Assembly: GCA_052085365.1 (NCBI GenBank)
Contig: JBQDFP010000010.1
Location: 17,504 to 81,503, forward strand
DNA length: 64,000 nt
Direction: 5' to 3'
Source of the DNA: Canibacter sp052085365
Lineage (GTDB): Bacteria; Actinomycetota; Actinomycetes; Actinomycetales; Microbacteriaceae
Shown here: positions 50,319 to 59,562 of the stretch, in pieces
How positions within the stretch are numbered: the stretch's first letter is position 1
How the letters are laid out: the number at the start of each line of letters is the position of its first letter
Program-made: the position numbers and the translations under genes
The notes under the pieces: generated by a model
The model's input: only the letters and a program-made list of their open reading frames with translations
The model's database searches: none
Told to the model about the DNA's origin: nothing

Positions 50319-51107
50319 ATGTCAAATACTTCTGCTGCGGCGTCCCGATCGAGCCGCAACACTGACATTATTGCGGGGCTGAAGGACTCTTTGTCAGTCG
50401 GTCTCGGTGTCTTTCCGCTGGGAATCGCACTAGGCATGCTCGTCATGCAGGCAGAGCTTCCCTGGTGGCTGGCGCCAGCACTTTCGATTGGAGTGTATGC
50501 AGGTTCCGTCGAGCTCCTGTTAGTGTCACTCATAGCGTCAGTTACCCCGCTCATTACAATTGCGGTGACTGTATTTGCGGTCAACTTTCGGCACGTGTTT
50601 TATTCGTTTTCGTTCCCACTCCATCGAGTCAAGCCTGGCCTACCAAAGGTTTATTCGGTGTATTCAATGACCGACGAGGCCTTTGCAACATATGCCGGTC
50701 GCCTCAGCGCCAATATCACGAGCGCCCGAATCGTCACCATGCAATTTGCCGCGCAAAGTTACTGGGTGTTGGGCTCCCTCGTTGGAATTCTTATCTCTGG
50801 TGCACTGCCTGCACCCATCGAAGGTTTCGAGTTCGCACTCTGTGCCTTGTTCACTGTCATGACCCTCGATGCGTTTCGGTCTCGACGTCAAGTTCCGAGC
50901 CTGTTGCTTGCGGTGCTTTCCGTGAGCGTCGCAATGCTTGTTGTGCCGCAAGCGACGATGCTGGCAGCGCTGTTACTGTTTGTCACGCTTCTCACCCTGA
51001 GGTTCTTCATTATTGGCGATCACGACTCAGAACCGGTTGAAACGGTCACAGGACCAATTTCGCTAACTGATGCGTCACGCGATGACGATGGGGAGGTGAA
51101 ATCATGA
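50319..51107 (+). CDS. azlC: AzlC-type branched-chain amino-acid exporter subunit
   Basis: 262 residues with about six to seven membrane helices. The AzlC/BrnF signature region is near the start: GLKDSLSVGLGVFPLGIALGML, then SIGVYAGSVELLLVSL and FAVNFRHVFYSFSFPLH. Exports leucine, isoleucine, valine and methionine in the BrnFE system of Corynebacterium. The stop overlaps azlD by 4 nt (ATGA). No lrp-type regulator adjoins it. Confidence 0.92.
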   Translation: MSNTSAAASRSSRNTDIIAGLKDSLSVGLGVFPLGIALGMLVMQAELPWWLAPALSIGVYAGSVELLLVSLIASVTPLITIAVTVFAVNFRHVFYSFSFPLHRVKPGLPKVYSVYSMTDEAFATYAGRLSANITSARIVTMQFAAQSYWVLGSLVGILISGALPAPIEGFEFALCALFTVMTLDAFRSRRQVPSLLLAVLSVSVAMLVVPQATMLAALLLFVTLLTLRFFIIGDHDSEPVETVTGPISLTDASRDDDGEVKS

Positions 51108-51436
51108 CACCGACCGTCGGATACATGATTACGGCAGTTGTCGTCTCCGGCATCATTACGGTGCTGCTACGTGCACTCCCTTTCGCAGCGCTGGTCAAGA
51201 TTCGACGTTCTCGGTTCGTGCAGGCAATGGGAAAGTGGATGCCCATCGGAATTCTGCTGATTCTGGTTGCGGTCACAGTTCGAGACTTAATTCTGGTGGG
51301 TCCACATAATTGGTGGATCGCTGCAGTATCGATTGTCGTCACCATTGGCGTCCATCTCATAACGAAGCGACAGACAGTGTGGAGCGTTGCCGCCGGAACT
51401 GCGTGCTACATCATATTACTGAATACGCTCGGTTGA
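51104..51436 (+). CDS. azlD: AzlD-type branched-chain amino-acid exporter subunit
   Basis: 110 residues with three to four membrane helices and the AzlD/BrnE hallmark VLLRALPFAALVKIRRS. Small partner of AzlC. ATG overlaps the azlC stop. Its stop lies 10 nt from the convergent sseB gene, without an obvious terminator between. Confidence 0.92.
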   Translation: MTPTVGYMITAVVVSGIITVLLRALPFAALVKIRRSRFVQAMGKWMPIGILLILVAVTVRDLILVGPHNWWIAAVSIVVTIGVHLITKRQTVWSVAAGTACYIILLNTLG

Positions 51437-51446
51437 CGAGCCCAGG

Positions 51447-52367
51447 CTAGTGGTCGCTAGGGAGGACCCGCACTCGGAGCGAGTCAACCTCGGTGCCGAT
51501 CGCCGGATGTTGCGCCCAGTTTTCTTGCAACCGCGAAATAAGGGCCGCGAGTGCCTCTTTGCTCAACCCAGTCGCTACACGCAGCACAACATCAACCTCC
51601 GGCGCACGCAATCTCGCTTCACCGTCTCCCGGGAGCAACTGCACCGTGTGCACCGATTCTTCAGGCTCAGCCGCCCGAGCGAACGCGTCGATCAGCGCTG
51701 TTTGTAACCAAGCGGGCTGACGTGCCTGACCGAGTGCGACGGCTTGAAGTTCGGTGGTGCGTACCCCGAACTCTGTGGCGCTCGCACCAGGATCGACGAT
51801 CAGCATGTCAGTGCCTTCTTGCGCGGCCGCCAGTGCGGCCTGGGGCCCAGGAACCGGGATTGGTCTCGCGGTGCCGTCCCAAGCCTGCATTGCGGCAACC
51901 GACGTGAACACTGGCATGACGGTGCGCCCATCGGGAGCTTGCACGGTGACGATAGAGAGTTCTTGAGTTTTTTCGACGGGTTTTCCGTCCGGTGTAAACC
52001 CCATGTCACCAGCGTCTGCTACTAGCGGCACAAGCAGGCGAATCTTGCTTAGCGAGACAAGCACCTGCCCGTGAGCTGTGGCAATGTGTTCCAGCACCGT
52101 GTCTGCGCCGAGTTCTGCCAGCTTGTCTGGTGCTTCTCGGAGAAACCGATTTGCTTCCCGCAAGCGTACGACCGCTTGAGCATATGATGCCGGAGTCGAA
52201 CCGTCATCGTCTGCGAATGCGGTGTCGTGGTGTTCGAAAGTACGCCCGGCCCAGGTAAACCCTGCGGAATCACCTTCGCCTCCCGAGTGAACTCCGTCAG
52301 GAAGCCCGGTTGGCGAAAATGAATTTCGTGGTTTGTCTCCCGTGGACGGAAGTTTACGAATTGCCAT
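51447..52367 (-). CDS. SseB family protein
   Basis: 306 residues with the SseB N-terminal domain in the middle (LSKIRLLVPLVADAG to VMPVFTSVAAMQAWDG) and the ALAAAQEGTDMLIVDPG block. A C-terminal extension (about 235-306) ends with QENWAQHPAIGTEVDSLRVRVLP. Function is unclear; in actinobacteria it is regularly found downstream of priA/hisA, as here (24 nt). No enzymatic motif recognised. Confidence 0.85.
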   Translation of the reverse strand: MAIRKLPSTGDKPRNSFSPTGLPDGVHSGGEGDSAGFTWAGRTFEHHDTAFADDDGSTPASYAQAVVRLREANRFLREAPDKLAELGADTVLEHIATAHGQVLVSLSKIRLLVPLVADAGDMGFTPDGKPVEKTQELSIVTVQAPDGRTVMPVFTSVAAMQAWDGTARPIPVPGPQAALAAAQEGTDMLIVDPGASATEFGVRTTELQAVALGQARQPAWLQTALIDAFARAAEPEESVHTVQLLPGDGEARLRAPEVDVVLRVATGLSKEALAALISRLQENWAQHPAIGTEVDSLRVRVLPSDH

Positions 52368-52391
52368 GCTGCTCGTGCGTGACCGGTAGTG

Positions 52392-53138
52392 TTAGTTGCT
52401 TGCGATGTCGAGCGCTTCTGTCAGGGTGAAGTTGCCTGCATACAGCGCCTTGCCAACGATTGCACCCTCAACACCGAGCGGAACAAGTTTACGGAGTTCG
52501 AGCAAATCATCAAGGCTCGAGACACCACCTGATGCCACGACCGGCCGGTCGGTGCGACGGGCCAACTGTGAGAGCAGTTCAATGTTGGGTCCGCGAAGTG
52601 TGCCATCCTTTGTGACATCGGTGAGTACGTATCGTGCACATCCGGCTTCTTCGAGACGTTCGAAGACGTCCCAGAGGTTTCCACCTTCTTCAGTCCAACC
52701 TCGAGCAGCGAGGGTCTCCCCGCGAACGTCAAGTCCAACGGCGATCTGTTCCCCAAATTTAGCGATAACTGAGCTCGTCCATTCAGGGTTTTCAAGAGCC
52801 GCTGTACCCAGATTGACTCGTTTGACACCGAGTGAGAGGGCACGTTCAAGACTTTCATCGTCGCGAATACCACCCGAAAGTTCAATGTTGACGCCTTTAG
52901 CTGCACGAATGACTTTTCGGAGCACATTCTGGTTGTTTCCGCGACCAAATGCTGCGTCGAGATCAACTAAATGGATCCATTCAGCTCCTTGATCCACCCA
53001 GTCCAGTGCGGCGTCGACGGGACTGCCGTAGCTGGTCTCGCTGCCGGCTTCGCCTTGGAGGAGTCGAACAGCTTTCCCGTCGGCCACATCGACAGCAGGA
53101 AGCAGCTCAAGTTTTGGACTTTTAGTAAATGGGCTCAT
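52392..53138 (-). CDS. priA: Bifunctional phosphoribosyl isomerase PriA (HisA/TrpF)
   Basis: 248 residues, (beta/alpha)8 barrel. Conserved PAVDVADGKAVRLLQGEAGSE (in part) contains the first catalytic Asp and the Arg/Gly-rich PriA loop; the second Asp is in YVLTDVTKDGTLRGPN. The RLLQGEAGSETSYG form is that of actinobacterial PriA, which isomerises both ProFAR (histidine) and PRA (tryptophan). Follows hisH by 56 nt. hisF and hisI are not in the window. Confidence 0.93.
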   Translation of the reverse strand: MSPFTKSPKLELLPAVDVADGKAVRLLQGEAGSETSYGSPVDAALDWVDQGAEWIHLVDLDAAFGRGNNQNVLRKVIRAAKGVNIELSGGIRDDESLERALSLGVKRVNLGTAALENPEWTSSVIAKFGEQIAVGLDVRGETLAARGWTEEGGNLWDVFERLEEAGCARYVLTDVTKDGTLRGPNIELLSQLARRTDRPVVASGGVSSLDDLLELRKLVPLGVEGAIVGKALYAGNFTLTEALDIASN

Positions 53139-53194
53139 GGTTTCCTTTTATAGTTCAATCTGTCGCGCTCATGTCAGTACACGAGAACGCCACA

Positions 53195-53860
53195 CTACAC
53201 AGTACGGTGATCGTTCGCGGGTGTCGAACCCGCGAGTGAGTCAAGCCAGTTTCGAAGCAATTTGAGTCCAGCAGCGCCGGATTTTTCGGGATGAAATTGG
53301 GTAGCCGACAGCGGACCTTGCTCTATAGCCGCAATGAATTCTGCGCCCAGATGTTCGGCCTTCGTAACGTGAGCATCGTTGTGAGGTAGCGCAGCGTCTG
53401 CGCCGTAACTGTGTACGAAGTAAAAACGTTCGTTTTCGATGCCGTCGAAAAGCACGGACCCATTCGGTACAGTGACCGTATTCCAGCCCATATGAGGCAA
53501 TCGTTTTGCCTGAAGTTTACCGATCTTGCCCCTAAAATAACCGAGACCATTCGATGAAACTTCGTGCTCTGTGCCGACGTCAAACATGATTTGGAGCCCA
53601 ACACACACGCCTAGCACCGGCGCACCACGTTGAAGTCGTTCTTGAACCAGCGCTGGGCCATTGACGCTGCGAAGCTGCTGCATCACCGCGTCAAAAGCCC
53701 CCACCCCTGGCACCAGCAAGCCGTCAGCCATGCTAACGGTTGCCGCGTCGTTAGTCAGGGTAACCGCTGCACCTGCAGATGTGAGTGCTTTAACTGCGCT
53801 GTGCACATTTCCTGAACCGTAGTCAAGGACGACCACGCTGGGTCGCCTGACTTCAGTCAC
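53195..53860 (-). CDS. hisH: Imidazole glycerol phosphate synthase glutaminase subunit
   Basis: 221 residues. Class I glutamine amidotransferase: nucleophile Cys in LGVCVGLQIMFD, His/Glu in ATQFHPEKSGAAG, and the N-terminal VVLDYGSGNVHS. Supplies ammonia to HisF. GTG start overlaps the hisB stop by 4 nt. Confidence 0.97.
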   Translation of the reverse strand: MTEVRRPSVVVLDYGSGNVHSAVKALTSAGAAVTLTNDAATVSMADGLLVPGVGAFDAVMQQLRSVNGPALVQERLQRGAPVLGVCVGLQIMFDVGTEHEVSSNGLGYFRGKIGKLQAKRLPHMGWNTVTVPNGSVLFDGIENERFYFVHSYGADAALPHNDAHVTKAEHLGAEFIAAIEQGPLSATQFHPEKSGAAGLKLLRNWLDSLAGSTPANDHRTV

Positions 53861-54465
53861 AGCGCGCCTTTTGTGGACGGGATACCTTGAACCGACGGGT
53901 CCAACGTCTTTGCTGCACGGAACGCGCGCGCAAATGCTTTGAACTCAGCTTCCGCAATATGGTGTGGATCACGGCCGTCGAGCAGTTTGATGTGCACGCT
54001 CAACCGGGCGTTAAGCACGAGCGCTTCAAAGAAGTGCCGCACCATCGAGCCGGTGAAGTGACCACCGATGAGGTGGAATTCAAAACCTTCCGGTTCACCG
54101 GAGTGCACCAGGTATGGTCGGCCTGAAATATCGACGACGCTCATAGCGAGTGCTTCATCAAGCGGTACGAATGCGTCACCGTATCGGGAAATCCCTGATT
54201 TATCTCCAAGTGCTTCAAGAAGCGCCTGTCCAAGGAGTATGCCCGTGTCTTCAACCGTGTGATGGATATCGATGTGGGTGTCCCCCTCGGCTTTCACGGT
54301 GAGATCGGTGAGAGAGTGCCGCGCGAACGCATCGAGCATATGGTCGAAAAAGGGAACACCGGTATCAATATCGGCTATACCTGTGCCGTTGAGGTTTACG
54401 GTCAGTTTGATTTTTGACTCACTCGTCACTCGCTCGAGTGATGCAGTCCGTTGCAATTCGCTCAT
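53857..54465 (-). CDS. hisB: Imidazoleglycerol-phosphate dehydratase
   Basis: 202 residues, the monofunctional HisB. Two pseudo-repeats carry the Mn-binding His/Glu: DHMLDAFARHS with DIHHTVEDTGI, and RHFFEALVLNA with DPHHIAEAEFKAFARA. ATG 54465 chosen (MSELQRTAS; GGAG at a short 3 nt); ATG 54474 is also possible. Between hisC and hisH on the same strand. Confidence 0.96.
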   Translation of the reverse strand: MSELQRTASLERVTSESKIKLTVNLNGTGIADIDTGVPFFDHMLDAFARHSLTDLTVKAEGDTHIDIHHTVEDTGILLGQALLEALGDKSGISRYGDAFVPLDEALAMSVVDISGRPYLVHSGEPEGFEFHLIGGHFTGSMVRHFFEALVLNARLSVHIKLLDGRDPHHIAEAEFKAFARAFRAAKTLDPSVQGIPSTKGAL

Positions 54466-54524
54466 ATGCTCCATCTTATCCAGTAATGAACGGCAACGAA
54501 GAGTTACGCGGTAGCCAGTGTCAG

Positions 54525-55601
54525 TTATTGCCGTGTCAGTTCAGTAATCGCGTCAATCAGCTGCGTGGTTTCAGTTTCAGTACCCGCGGTGATTCTCAAA
54601 TGTCCGGGAATGCCCAGGTTGCGCACGAGAATCCCCCGTTCAAAGAGCTGTGCGAACATGCGGTCAGTGTCATGAAACCCACCAACGAGAATAAAGTTTG
54701 TGCCCGACTGGTGCACGATATATCCCAGCCGTTCGAGAGCTTCGGCGAGCCGATCTCGTTGTCCGCGAATTGCGTCGACGGTAGCGAGCATTGTCTTGGC
54801 ATGACTAAGCGCAGCCGTCGCAGCAGCTTGGGTGAGCGCCGACAGGTGGTAGGGCAAACGAACGAGCCTAACCGCATCAACTATTGCCGGGTCTGCCGCA
54901 AAGTACCCCAAACGAACTCCTGCAAATGCGAAAGCCTTACTCATAGTTCGTGAAATGACTAGCCGTGGACGATTCTCGAGAAGTGTCAGCGCACTTTCCG
55001 CCTCTTCTTCAAATTCAAAGTATGCCTCGTCAACGATCAGAATTCCGTCGAATGCTTCGTATGCTGCTCGAACAACGTCAAGGTCGAGTGAGGTGCCAGT
55101 CGGGTTATTGGGCCCACAGAGAATCGCCAGCGACGGCCGGTGGTGCTGTAAGGCTTCGACCACGTGTTCGGGTGTTAACGCATAGTCATCTGGTCGCGGA
55201 ACCGGAACCCATTCGGTGTCTGTGCCGTTCGCGAGCAGTGAGTACATCGAATAGGTCGGGGTGAAGCTCAGAAATGAGCGGCCTGGACCACCGAAAGCTT
55301 GTAGCAGCTGCTGCAGTACTTCGTTTGATCCGTTGGCTGCCCAGACTTGTTCCGGCGTGAGATCGTGACCGAGATAGTCGGCGAGCGCTGCGCGCAACGC
55401 TGAGAATTCTCGATCTGGATATCGGTTCACTCCGCGCAATGCGTCATGCAGTTTGTCAGCAATATCGTTGATGACGTGGTCTGGAATCGGATGCGTGTTT
55501 TCATTCACGTTCAACGAAACCGGCACGGGTTCTTGCGGAGCTCCGTACGGCTTCATACCGACAAGATTGTCACGAAGCGGAAGATCACTCAGTTCAGTCA
55601 C
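54525..55601 (-). CDS. hisC: Histidinol-phosphate aminotransferase
   Basis: 358 residues, class I/II PLP aminotransferase. Substrate/PLP blocks: NVNENTHPIP, ANGSNEVLQQLLQAFGG, CGPNNPTGT, VDEAYFEF, and the PLP-Lys in SRTMSKAFAFAGVRLGY. GTG start overlaps the TGA of the upstream ABC ATPase gene (GTGA). hisD, the usual partner upstream, is absent; an ABC transporter is in that place. Confidence 0.95.
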   Translation of the reverse strand: MTELSDLPLRDNLVGMKPYGAPQEPVPVSLNVNENTHPIPDHVINDIADKLHDALRGVNRYPDREFSALRAALADYLGHDLTPEQVWAANGSNEVLQQLLQAFGGPGRSFLSFTPTYSMYSLLANGTDTEWVPVPRPDDYALTPEHVVEALQHHRPSLAILCGPNNPTGTSLDLDVVRAAYEAFDGILIVDEAYFEFEEEAESALTLLENRPRLVISRTMSKAFAFAGVRLGYFAADPAIVDAVRLVRLPYHLSALTQAAATAALSHAKTMLATVDAIRGQRDRLAEALERLGYIVHQSGTNFILVGGFHDTDRMFAQLFERGILVRNLGIPGHLRITAGTETETTQLIDAITELTRQ

Positions 55602-56302
55602 GCCACTAGTCTAGAGCGTTCAAAAGGCGCGAGTGCCCCATCAACCATTTCATAGTGCGCGTCGCAACGATCAACATACTCCACATCATGGGTGACAACT
55701 ACGGTTGCGAGGTCGCGTTCGTGTGTGAGTTGTGCGAGCAGGTCGAAGATTTCACGTGACCGGTCTGAGTCGAGCGCGCTAGTCGGCTCGTCAACAACGA
55801 GGACTTCAGGGTCGTGAATGAGACCGCGTGCAATGTTCACTCGTTGACGTTGACCTCCCGAAAGTTTCTCTGGGAGGAACCTCGCTCGGTCAGCAAGTCC
55901 GACCTCTTGCAGCATCGCGTTGATCCGTGCTTGCAGTTCGATTTTGTTGAGTGACGCGAGCTCGGTTGATCCGATTCGTGCCATTACTTCCAGCTGTTCT
56001 CGTACGGTGAGTGAGGGGATGAGGTTGGGGGCTTGGAAGACGATTCCGAGATGGTTGCGTCGCACATCGGTTCGTGCTTTCTGCCTCAAGTTGCTGACTT
56101 CTTCCTTACCGATCCACACCCTGCCTTCGTCTGGACGAATCAGAGTGGCGGCGATCGCGAGCAAGCTTGACTTACCTGAACCGCTGGGTCCACTAATGGC
56201 TGCCATTTCACCCGTGTCGACCTGCAAGGATACGTGGTCGACTGCACGAAGTACGGCGTCGCCGTCGGGGTAGGTGAGGGTGACGTTTTCGAGTTTGAGC
56301 AT
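55598..56302 (-). CDS. MacB/LolD-type ABC transporter ATP-binding protein
   Basis: 234 residues. Walker A GPSGSGKSSLLAI, Q loop HLGIVFQAPNLIPSLT, signature LSGGQRQRVNIARG, Walker B EVLVVDEPTSALDSD and H-loop VVVTHDVEYVDRC. The class serves MacB/FtsX-type permeases that extrude peptides or drugs or work on the envelope. ATG 56302 with GAGGAAC upstream; the longer frame to 56524 overlaps the permease. Partner of the permease 55 nt upstream; its stop overlaps the hisC start by 4 nt. Confidence 0.93.
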   Translation of the reverse strand: MLKLENVTLTYPDGDAVLRAVDHVSLQVDTGEMAAISGPSGSGKSSLLAIAATLIRPDEGRVWIGKEEVSNLRQKARTDVRRNHLGIVFQAPNLIPSLTVREQLEVMARIGSTELASLNKIELQARINAMLQEVGLADRARFLPEKLSGGQRQRVNIARGLIHDPEVLVVDEPTSALDSDRSREIFDLLAQLTHERDLATVVVTHDVEYVDRCDAHYEMVDGALAPFERSRLVA

Positions 56303-56357
56303 GTGATGTTCCTCTAGGTTCATTGGGTGGGTCGCGGTGCGCGACCCTGTGTGGGGT

Positions 56358-57440
56358 TTACGCGGCCTGGTTGAGAGCGACGAGCGGGTCAGCTCGGGTA
56401 ATTTGTCGCAGTGAAACGAGCGAGCCAATGAGACCCGCAATAAACATGGCGACTGCGGGCGGTGCGATCGTCCACCAAGCCACAACAAACGGGGCGACAC
56501 CTGCGATAAGTGAACCGAGTCCAAGTGCGAGCGCGGTACCGATGAGGATTGCGCTTACCAGGACGAGTGCGGCTTGGCCCACAGCATCTCGACGCAGCCA
56601 TTTGTTGCTGGCACCGAGGGCTTTCAGCACGGACACGTCACCTTTTCGCTGCATGGACCAGACGAGGAAGAACACACCAACAATGAGGGCTGAGATTCCG
56701 AAAAGCATGCCAATCATGAGCGCAAGTGTTCCAATTTCGCTTTTGAACGATTCGAGACCCATCAGCGAGGAAATCAGTGACTGGCTTTGGGTGCCTGCCG
56801 CGAGGTTCACGGCGTCTTGGTTCTCGACATCACCGGACACGAGCAGCACCGAGGCGTAGCGCTCTCCCCCGCCAATCGCTCGCATGTAGTGCTGGTATGT
56901 CTCGAGTGAAACTCCCGCAACTTCAGTGTGTGAGTATTGGCCGTTGTCATCTGTAATCGTTGCCGTCATTTCATGACCGGCGAGACTAACGACCTCGCCA
57001 TCCTGAATCTCAAGCGCTTCCGCAGTTTCTTCGTTCAGCGTAATGCCATCGTCGTGACTCGGCGTGGCAAACAGGGTCACTGCAGCAGAAGATTCTGATG
57101 CCGAATCTTGTTCTGCATCAGAATCGGTTTCAGCTGGAGTGAGTCGAACAGTGGTAACTCCAAGAGGTGTGACCGAGACATCCGTGCCTGATGCATCTGC
57201 AGCCCACTGTTCGGCCTGCGCTTCACTGACTGCGCTATTTGCCCATGACCAAGTTACATCGGACTGTTCAGCAACAATAGTTTTCGCGTTACTTGACACG
57301 AGAGCTGAAATATTTTGTGACGCGAGCCCACCGGTGAGTCCCGTCAGGAAACCAACCAGCAGCATCATGAGTGCGATCACGGCCGCGATTAATGTGAAAC
57401 GCCCCGGTGCGTGCCGAATATCACGAAGAGCTAAGAACAT
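56358..57440 (-). CDS. FtsX/MacB-like ABC transporter permease
   Basis: 360 residues. One N-terminal membrane helix (about 16-38), an extracytoplasmic domain of ~190 residues rich in acidic and Ser/Thr residues, then three C-terminal helices (about 240-262, 290-318, 325-345), the FtsX topology. The VLKALGASNKWLRRD block between helices is diagnostic. ATG with AAAGGGA 6 nt upstream. Divergent from the sensor kinase gene at 57593, the typical layout for bacitracin/peptide-responsive ABC modules regulated by the adjoining two-component system, though the kinase here is of the NarL type. Confidence 0.9.
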   Translation of the reverse strand: MFLALRDIRHAPGRFTLIAAVIALMMLLVGFLTGLTGGLASQNISALVSSNAKTIVAEQSDVTWSWANSAVSEAQAEQWAADASGTDVSVTPLGVTTVRLTPAETDSDAEQDSASESSAAVTLFATPSHDDGITLNEETAEALEIQDGEVVSLAGHEMTATITDDNGQYSHTEVAGVSLETYQHYMRAIGGGERYASVLLVSGDVENQDAVNLAAGTQSQSLISSLMGLESFKSEIGTLALMIGMLFGISALIVGVFFLVWSMQRKGDVSVLKALGASNKWLRRDAVGQAALVLVSAILIGTALALGLGSLIAGVAPFVVAWWTIAPPAVAMFIAGLIGSLVSLRQITRADPLVALNQAA

Positions 57441-57579
57441 ATAGCGTCCCTTTCAGATAAAAGTCGTTGTGCCGTGTCGGCATACTTCTATCGTTGTTTG
57501 GTTCGATGCTTCGCGCGTCGGGTAGGTGGTCGATCTTCTTCTCATCCTTTTGGTTGAGGAGATCTGGGACCTGAGCGAT

Positions 57580-57585
57580 TAGCAT
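57580..57585 (+). promoter_or_regulatory. -10 element of the two-component operon, probably leaderless
   Basis: TAGCAT lies 7 nt before ATG 57593 and fits the TANNNT consensus. GGAAG follows but is too close to act as a ribosome site. Confidence 0.35.
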
Positions 57586-57592
57586 CGGAAGT

Positions 57593-58858
57593 ATGACTGT
57601 GCGTTCGACCCGTGGCCCTCTGCAGGGCATCTATCCGCTCGTGGTCACCGCGATTATGTTGAATTTGTTGCTCGTCGTTGCACTCGTATTGGCAGATTTT
57701 AGTCACGGAAACATGAGCAGGGTTGCCCTGACCGCGACTGTGGTCGGCAGTGTGATTCTTGGTGCGGTTTTTCTCTTCTGGGTACGCACAAACTCGCTGT
57801 TGCTTGCCACTCCTGCAACGAACGTTCGCGCGGTGAATGTTGTGTGGTCCGCAGTTGTAAGTGTGCCCGTAGCAGCGGCGATCGCATTCTCCCCTGAGGC
57901 CGCGTATGCGGCACTCGCGCTCTATGTCGTGGTGCTGTGGTTGATTCCGAATCCCATCGGAACTGTCGCGGTATTGACACTCTGTGTGGGTGTGGTGGCG
58001 GGTCAGGCAGTCCATCATGGTTGGACTGTGGGCGGCGTACTGGGCCCAGTAGTCAGTGCAGTCGCTATTGTCGCGCTGCTTGCGGGGTATCGGAGCATGG
58101 TTCGTGTGGCCGCTGAGAACGCGGCTCTCGCTCAACAATTACAGGAAATGAGTGTTGCTCTTGCCCGCACCGAGCGCGAAGCCGGTCGGGCTGGAGAACG
58201 CTCGCGACTCGGCCGGGACCTCCATGATACGACCGCGCAACATTTGTCAAGCATTCGCTTACTCCTGGCTGCGGCACGACGATCAGATGACGTCGAGCAG
58301 TCTGGTGCGCTATTGACGCAGGCCAATGAATTGTCTCTGCATGCACTCACCGAAATTCGTGCGCTCGTTGATGATTTAACCCCTCCGGCGCTGCAGGGCG
58401 AAACCTTTCCCGACGCAGTCAAACGCCTGGTTTCTGAAACGTCAGCTCGCGTAAACGCGGATGTGAGGGCGCCGCTTGTTCAGATCGACTATGTAGAATC
58501 AGGCGATCGGTTCCCGATGCTCCCACCGGTGAGCGCAGCGCTCTTTCGAGTGTGCGGTGAAGCCGTCAACAATGCTGTCAATCACGCAGCCGCCACTCAC
58601 CTGACCGTACATATCGAATTCGCTCGCTCCTCGTTAATTGTTGAAATTAACGATGATGGGACCGGGTTTGACCCGCAGTCATACTTTATTGGCGACGGAC
58701 ACGGGCACGGGATCCCGGGCATGCGTTCCAGACTTCGTGAGCTCGGGGGGACGCTCGCAATCGTTTCAGAACCCGGAGAAGGTGCGTTAGTACGGGCAGA
58801 ACTTCCCCGAACTCGTGCAGAACGGTTTGTCGAGCACACCAATTCGGAGGAAACATGA
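57593..58858 (+). CDS. NarL-family sensor histidine kinase (HisKA_3)
   Basis: 421 residues. About five membrane helices in residues 15-165, a coiled-coil (about 168-200), the HisKA_3 dimerisation domain with phospho-acceptor His211 in RLGRDLHDTTAQHL, and an HATPase_c domain. N box is CGEAVNNAVNHAAA, G1 INDDGTGFDP, G2 GHGIPGMRSR. The small extracytoplasmic loops suggest sensing within the membrane. Overlaps the response regulator gene by 4 nt and faces the ABC permease, which it probably controls. Confidence 0.93.
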   Translation: MTVRSTRGPLQGIYPLVVTAIMLNLLLVVALVLADFSHGNMSRVALTATVVGSVILGAVFLFWVRTNSLLLATPATNVRAVNVVWSAVVSVPVAAAIAFSPEAAYAALALYVVVLWLIPNPIGTVAVLTLCVGVVAGQAVHHGWTVGGVLGPVVSAVAIVALLAGYRSMVRVAAENAALAQQLQEMSVALARTEREAGRAGERSRLGRDLHDTTAQHLSSIRLLLAAARRSDDVEQSGALLTQANELSLHALTEIRALVDDLTPPALQGETFPDAVKRLVSETSARVNADVRAPLVQIDYVESGDRFPMLPPVSAALFRVCGEAVNNAVNHAAATHLTVHIEFARSSLIVEINDDGTGFDPQSYFIGDGHGHGIPGMRSRLRELGGTLAIVSEPGEGALVRAELPRTRAERFVEHTNSEET

Positions 58859-59478
58859 TCCGCCTCGTCATTTGCGATGACCATCCAGTGGTCCGGGCAG
58901 GCCTACGCGCGGTCTTTGAGCTGTCGGGCACGATTCAAGTTATTGCGGATGTTGGCACAGCAGATGAAGCAGTACAACTCGCGGGATCCTGTGATGTTGT
59001 GACCATGGATCTGAACCTCGGACCCGGTGAGGATGGGGTGAGTGCAACAAAACGCATTCGCAGTCTGGAACATCCGCCTGCAGTGCTCGTGCTCACAAAC
59101 TATGATTCGGACGCAAAAATTCTTGCAGCGATCGAAGCTGGTGCGCTTGGCTACCTGCTGAAGGACTCTGAACCGGAGCAGCTTGTGTCTGCGGTCGGGC
59201 GTGCACGACGAGGCGAAACCGTGCTCGAACCGAGGCTGTTGACCAAACTTACACAAGAAGTGCAGCGACCTAAGACACAGCTCACCTCACGCGAGCAGGA
59301 TGTACTATCTATGCTCGCGACTGGCCTAAAAAACGCTGAAATTGCTGAGGCTCTGCACGTGAGCGTAGCAACGGTAAAAAGTCATCTCGCCGCAGTCTAC
59401 GGAAAGCTCGGAGTATCAAGCCGAACAGCGGCCCTCGCGGAAGCCCGGGCGCGCGGACTCATCCAGACTGAAGACTAA
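58855..59478 (+). CDS. NarL/FixJ-type response regulator
   Basis: 207 residues. Receiver domain with CDDHPVV, phospho-acceptor Asp52 in VVTMDLNLG, and Lys in YLLKDSEPE. LuxR-type HTH at about 140-200 (LTSREQDVLSMLATGLKNAEIA, in pieces, then VSVATVKSHLAAVYGKLGV). ATGA overlap with the kinase gene. Likely regulates the adjacent ABC transporter. Confidence 0.95.
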   Translation: MIRLVICDDHPVVRAGLRAVFELSGTIQVIADVGTADEAVQLAGSCDVVTMDLNLGPGEDGVSATKRIRSLEHPPAVLVLTNYDSDAKILAAIEAGALGYLLKDSEPEQLVSAVGRARRGETVLEPRLLTKLTQEVQRPKTQLTSREQDVLSMLATGLKNAEIAEALHVSVATVKSHLAAVYGKLGVSSRTAALAEARARGLIQTED

Positions 59479-59562
59479 CTCCCAACGGTTCATCGAACGT
59501 AATACGTTGCTAGCTAGATATGCCCACGCGACTCAGTTTGAACGCACACACTTGCGAAAGTG

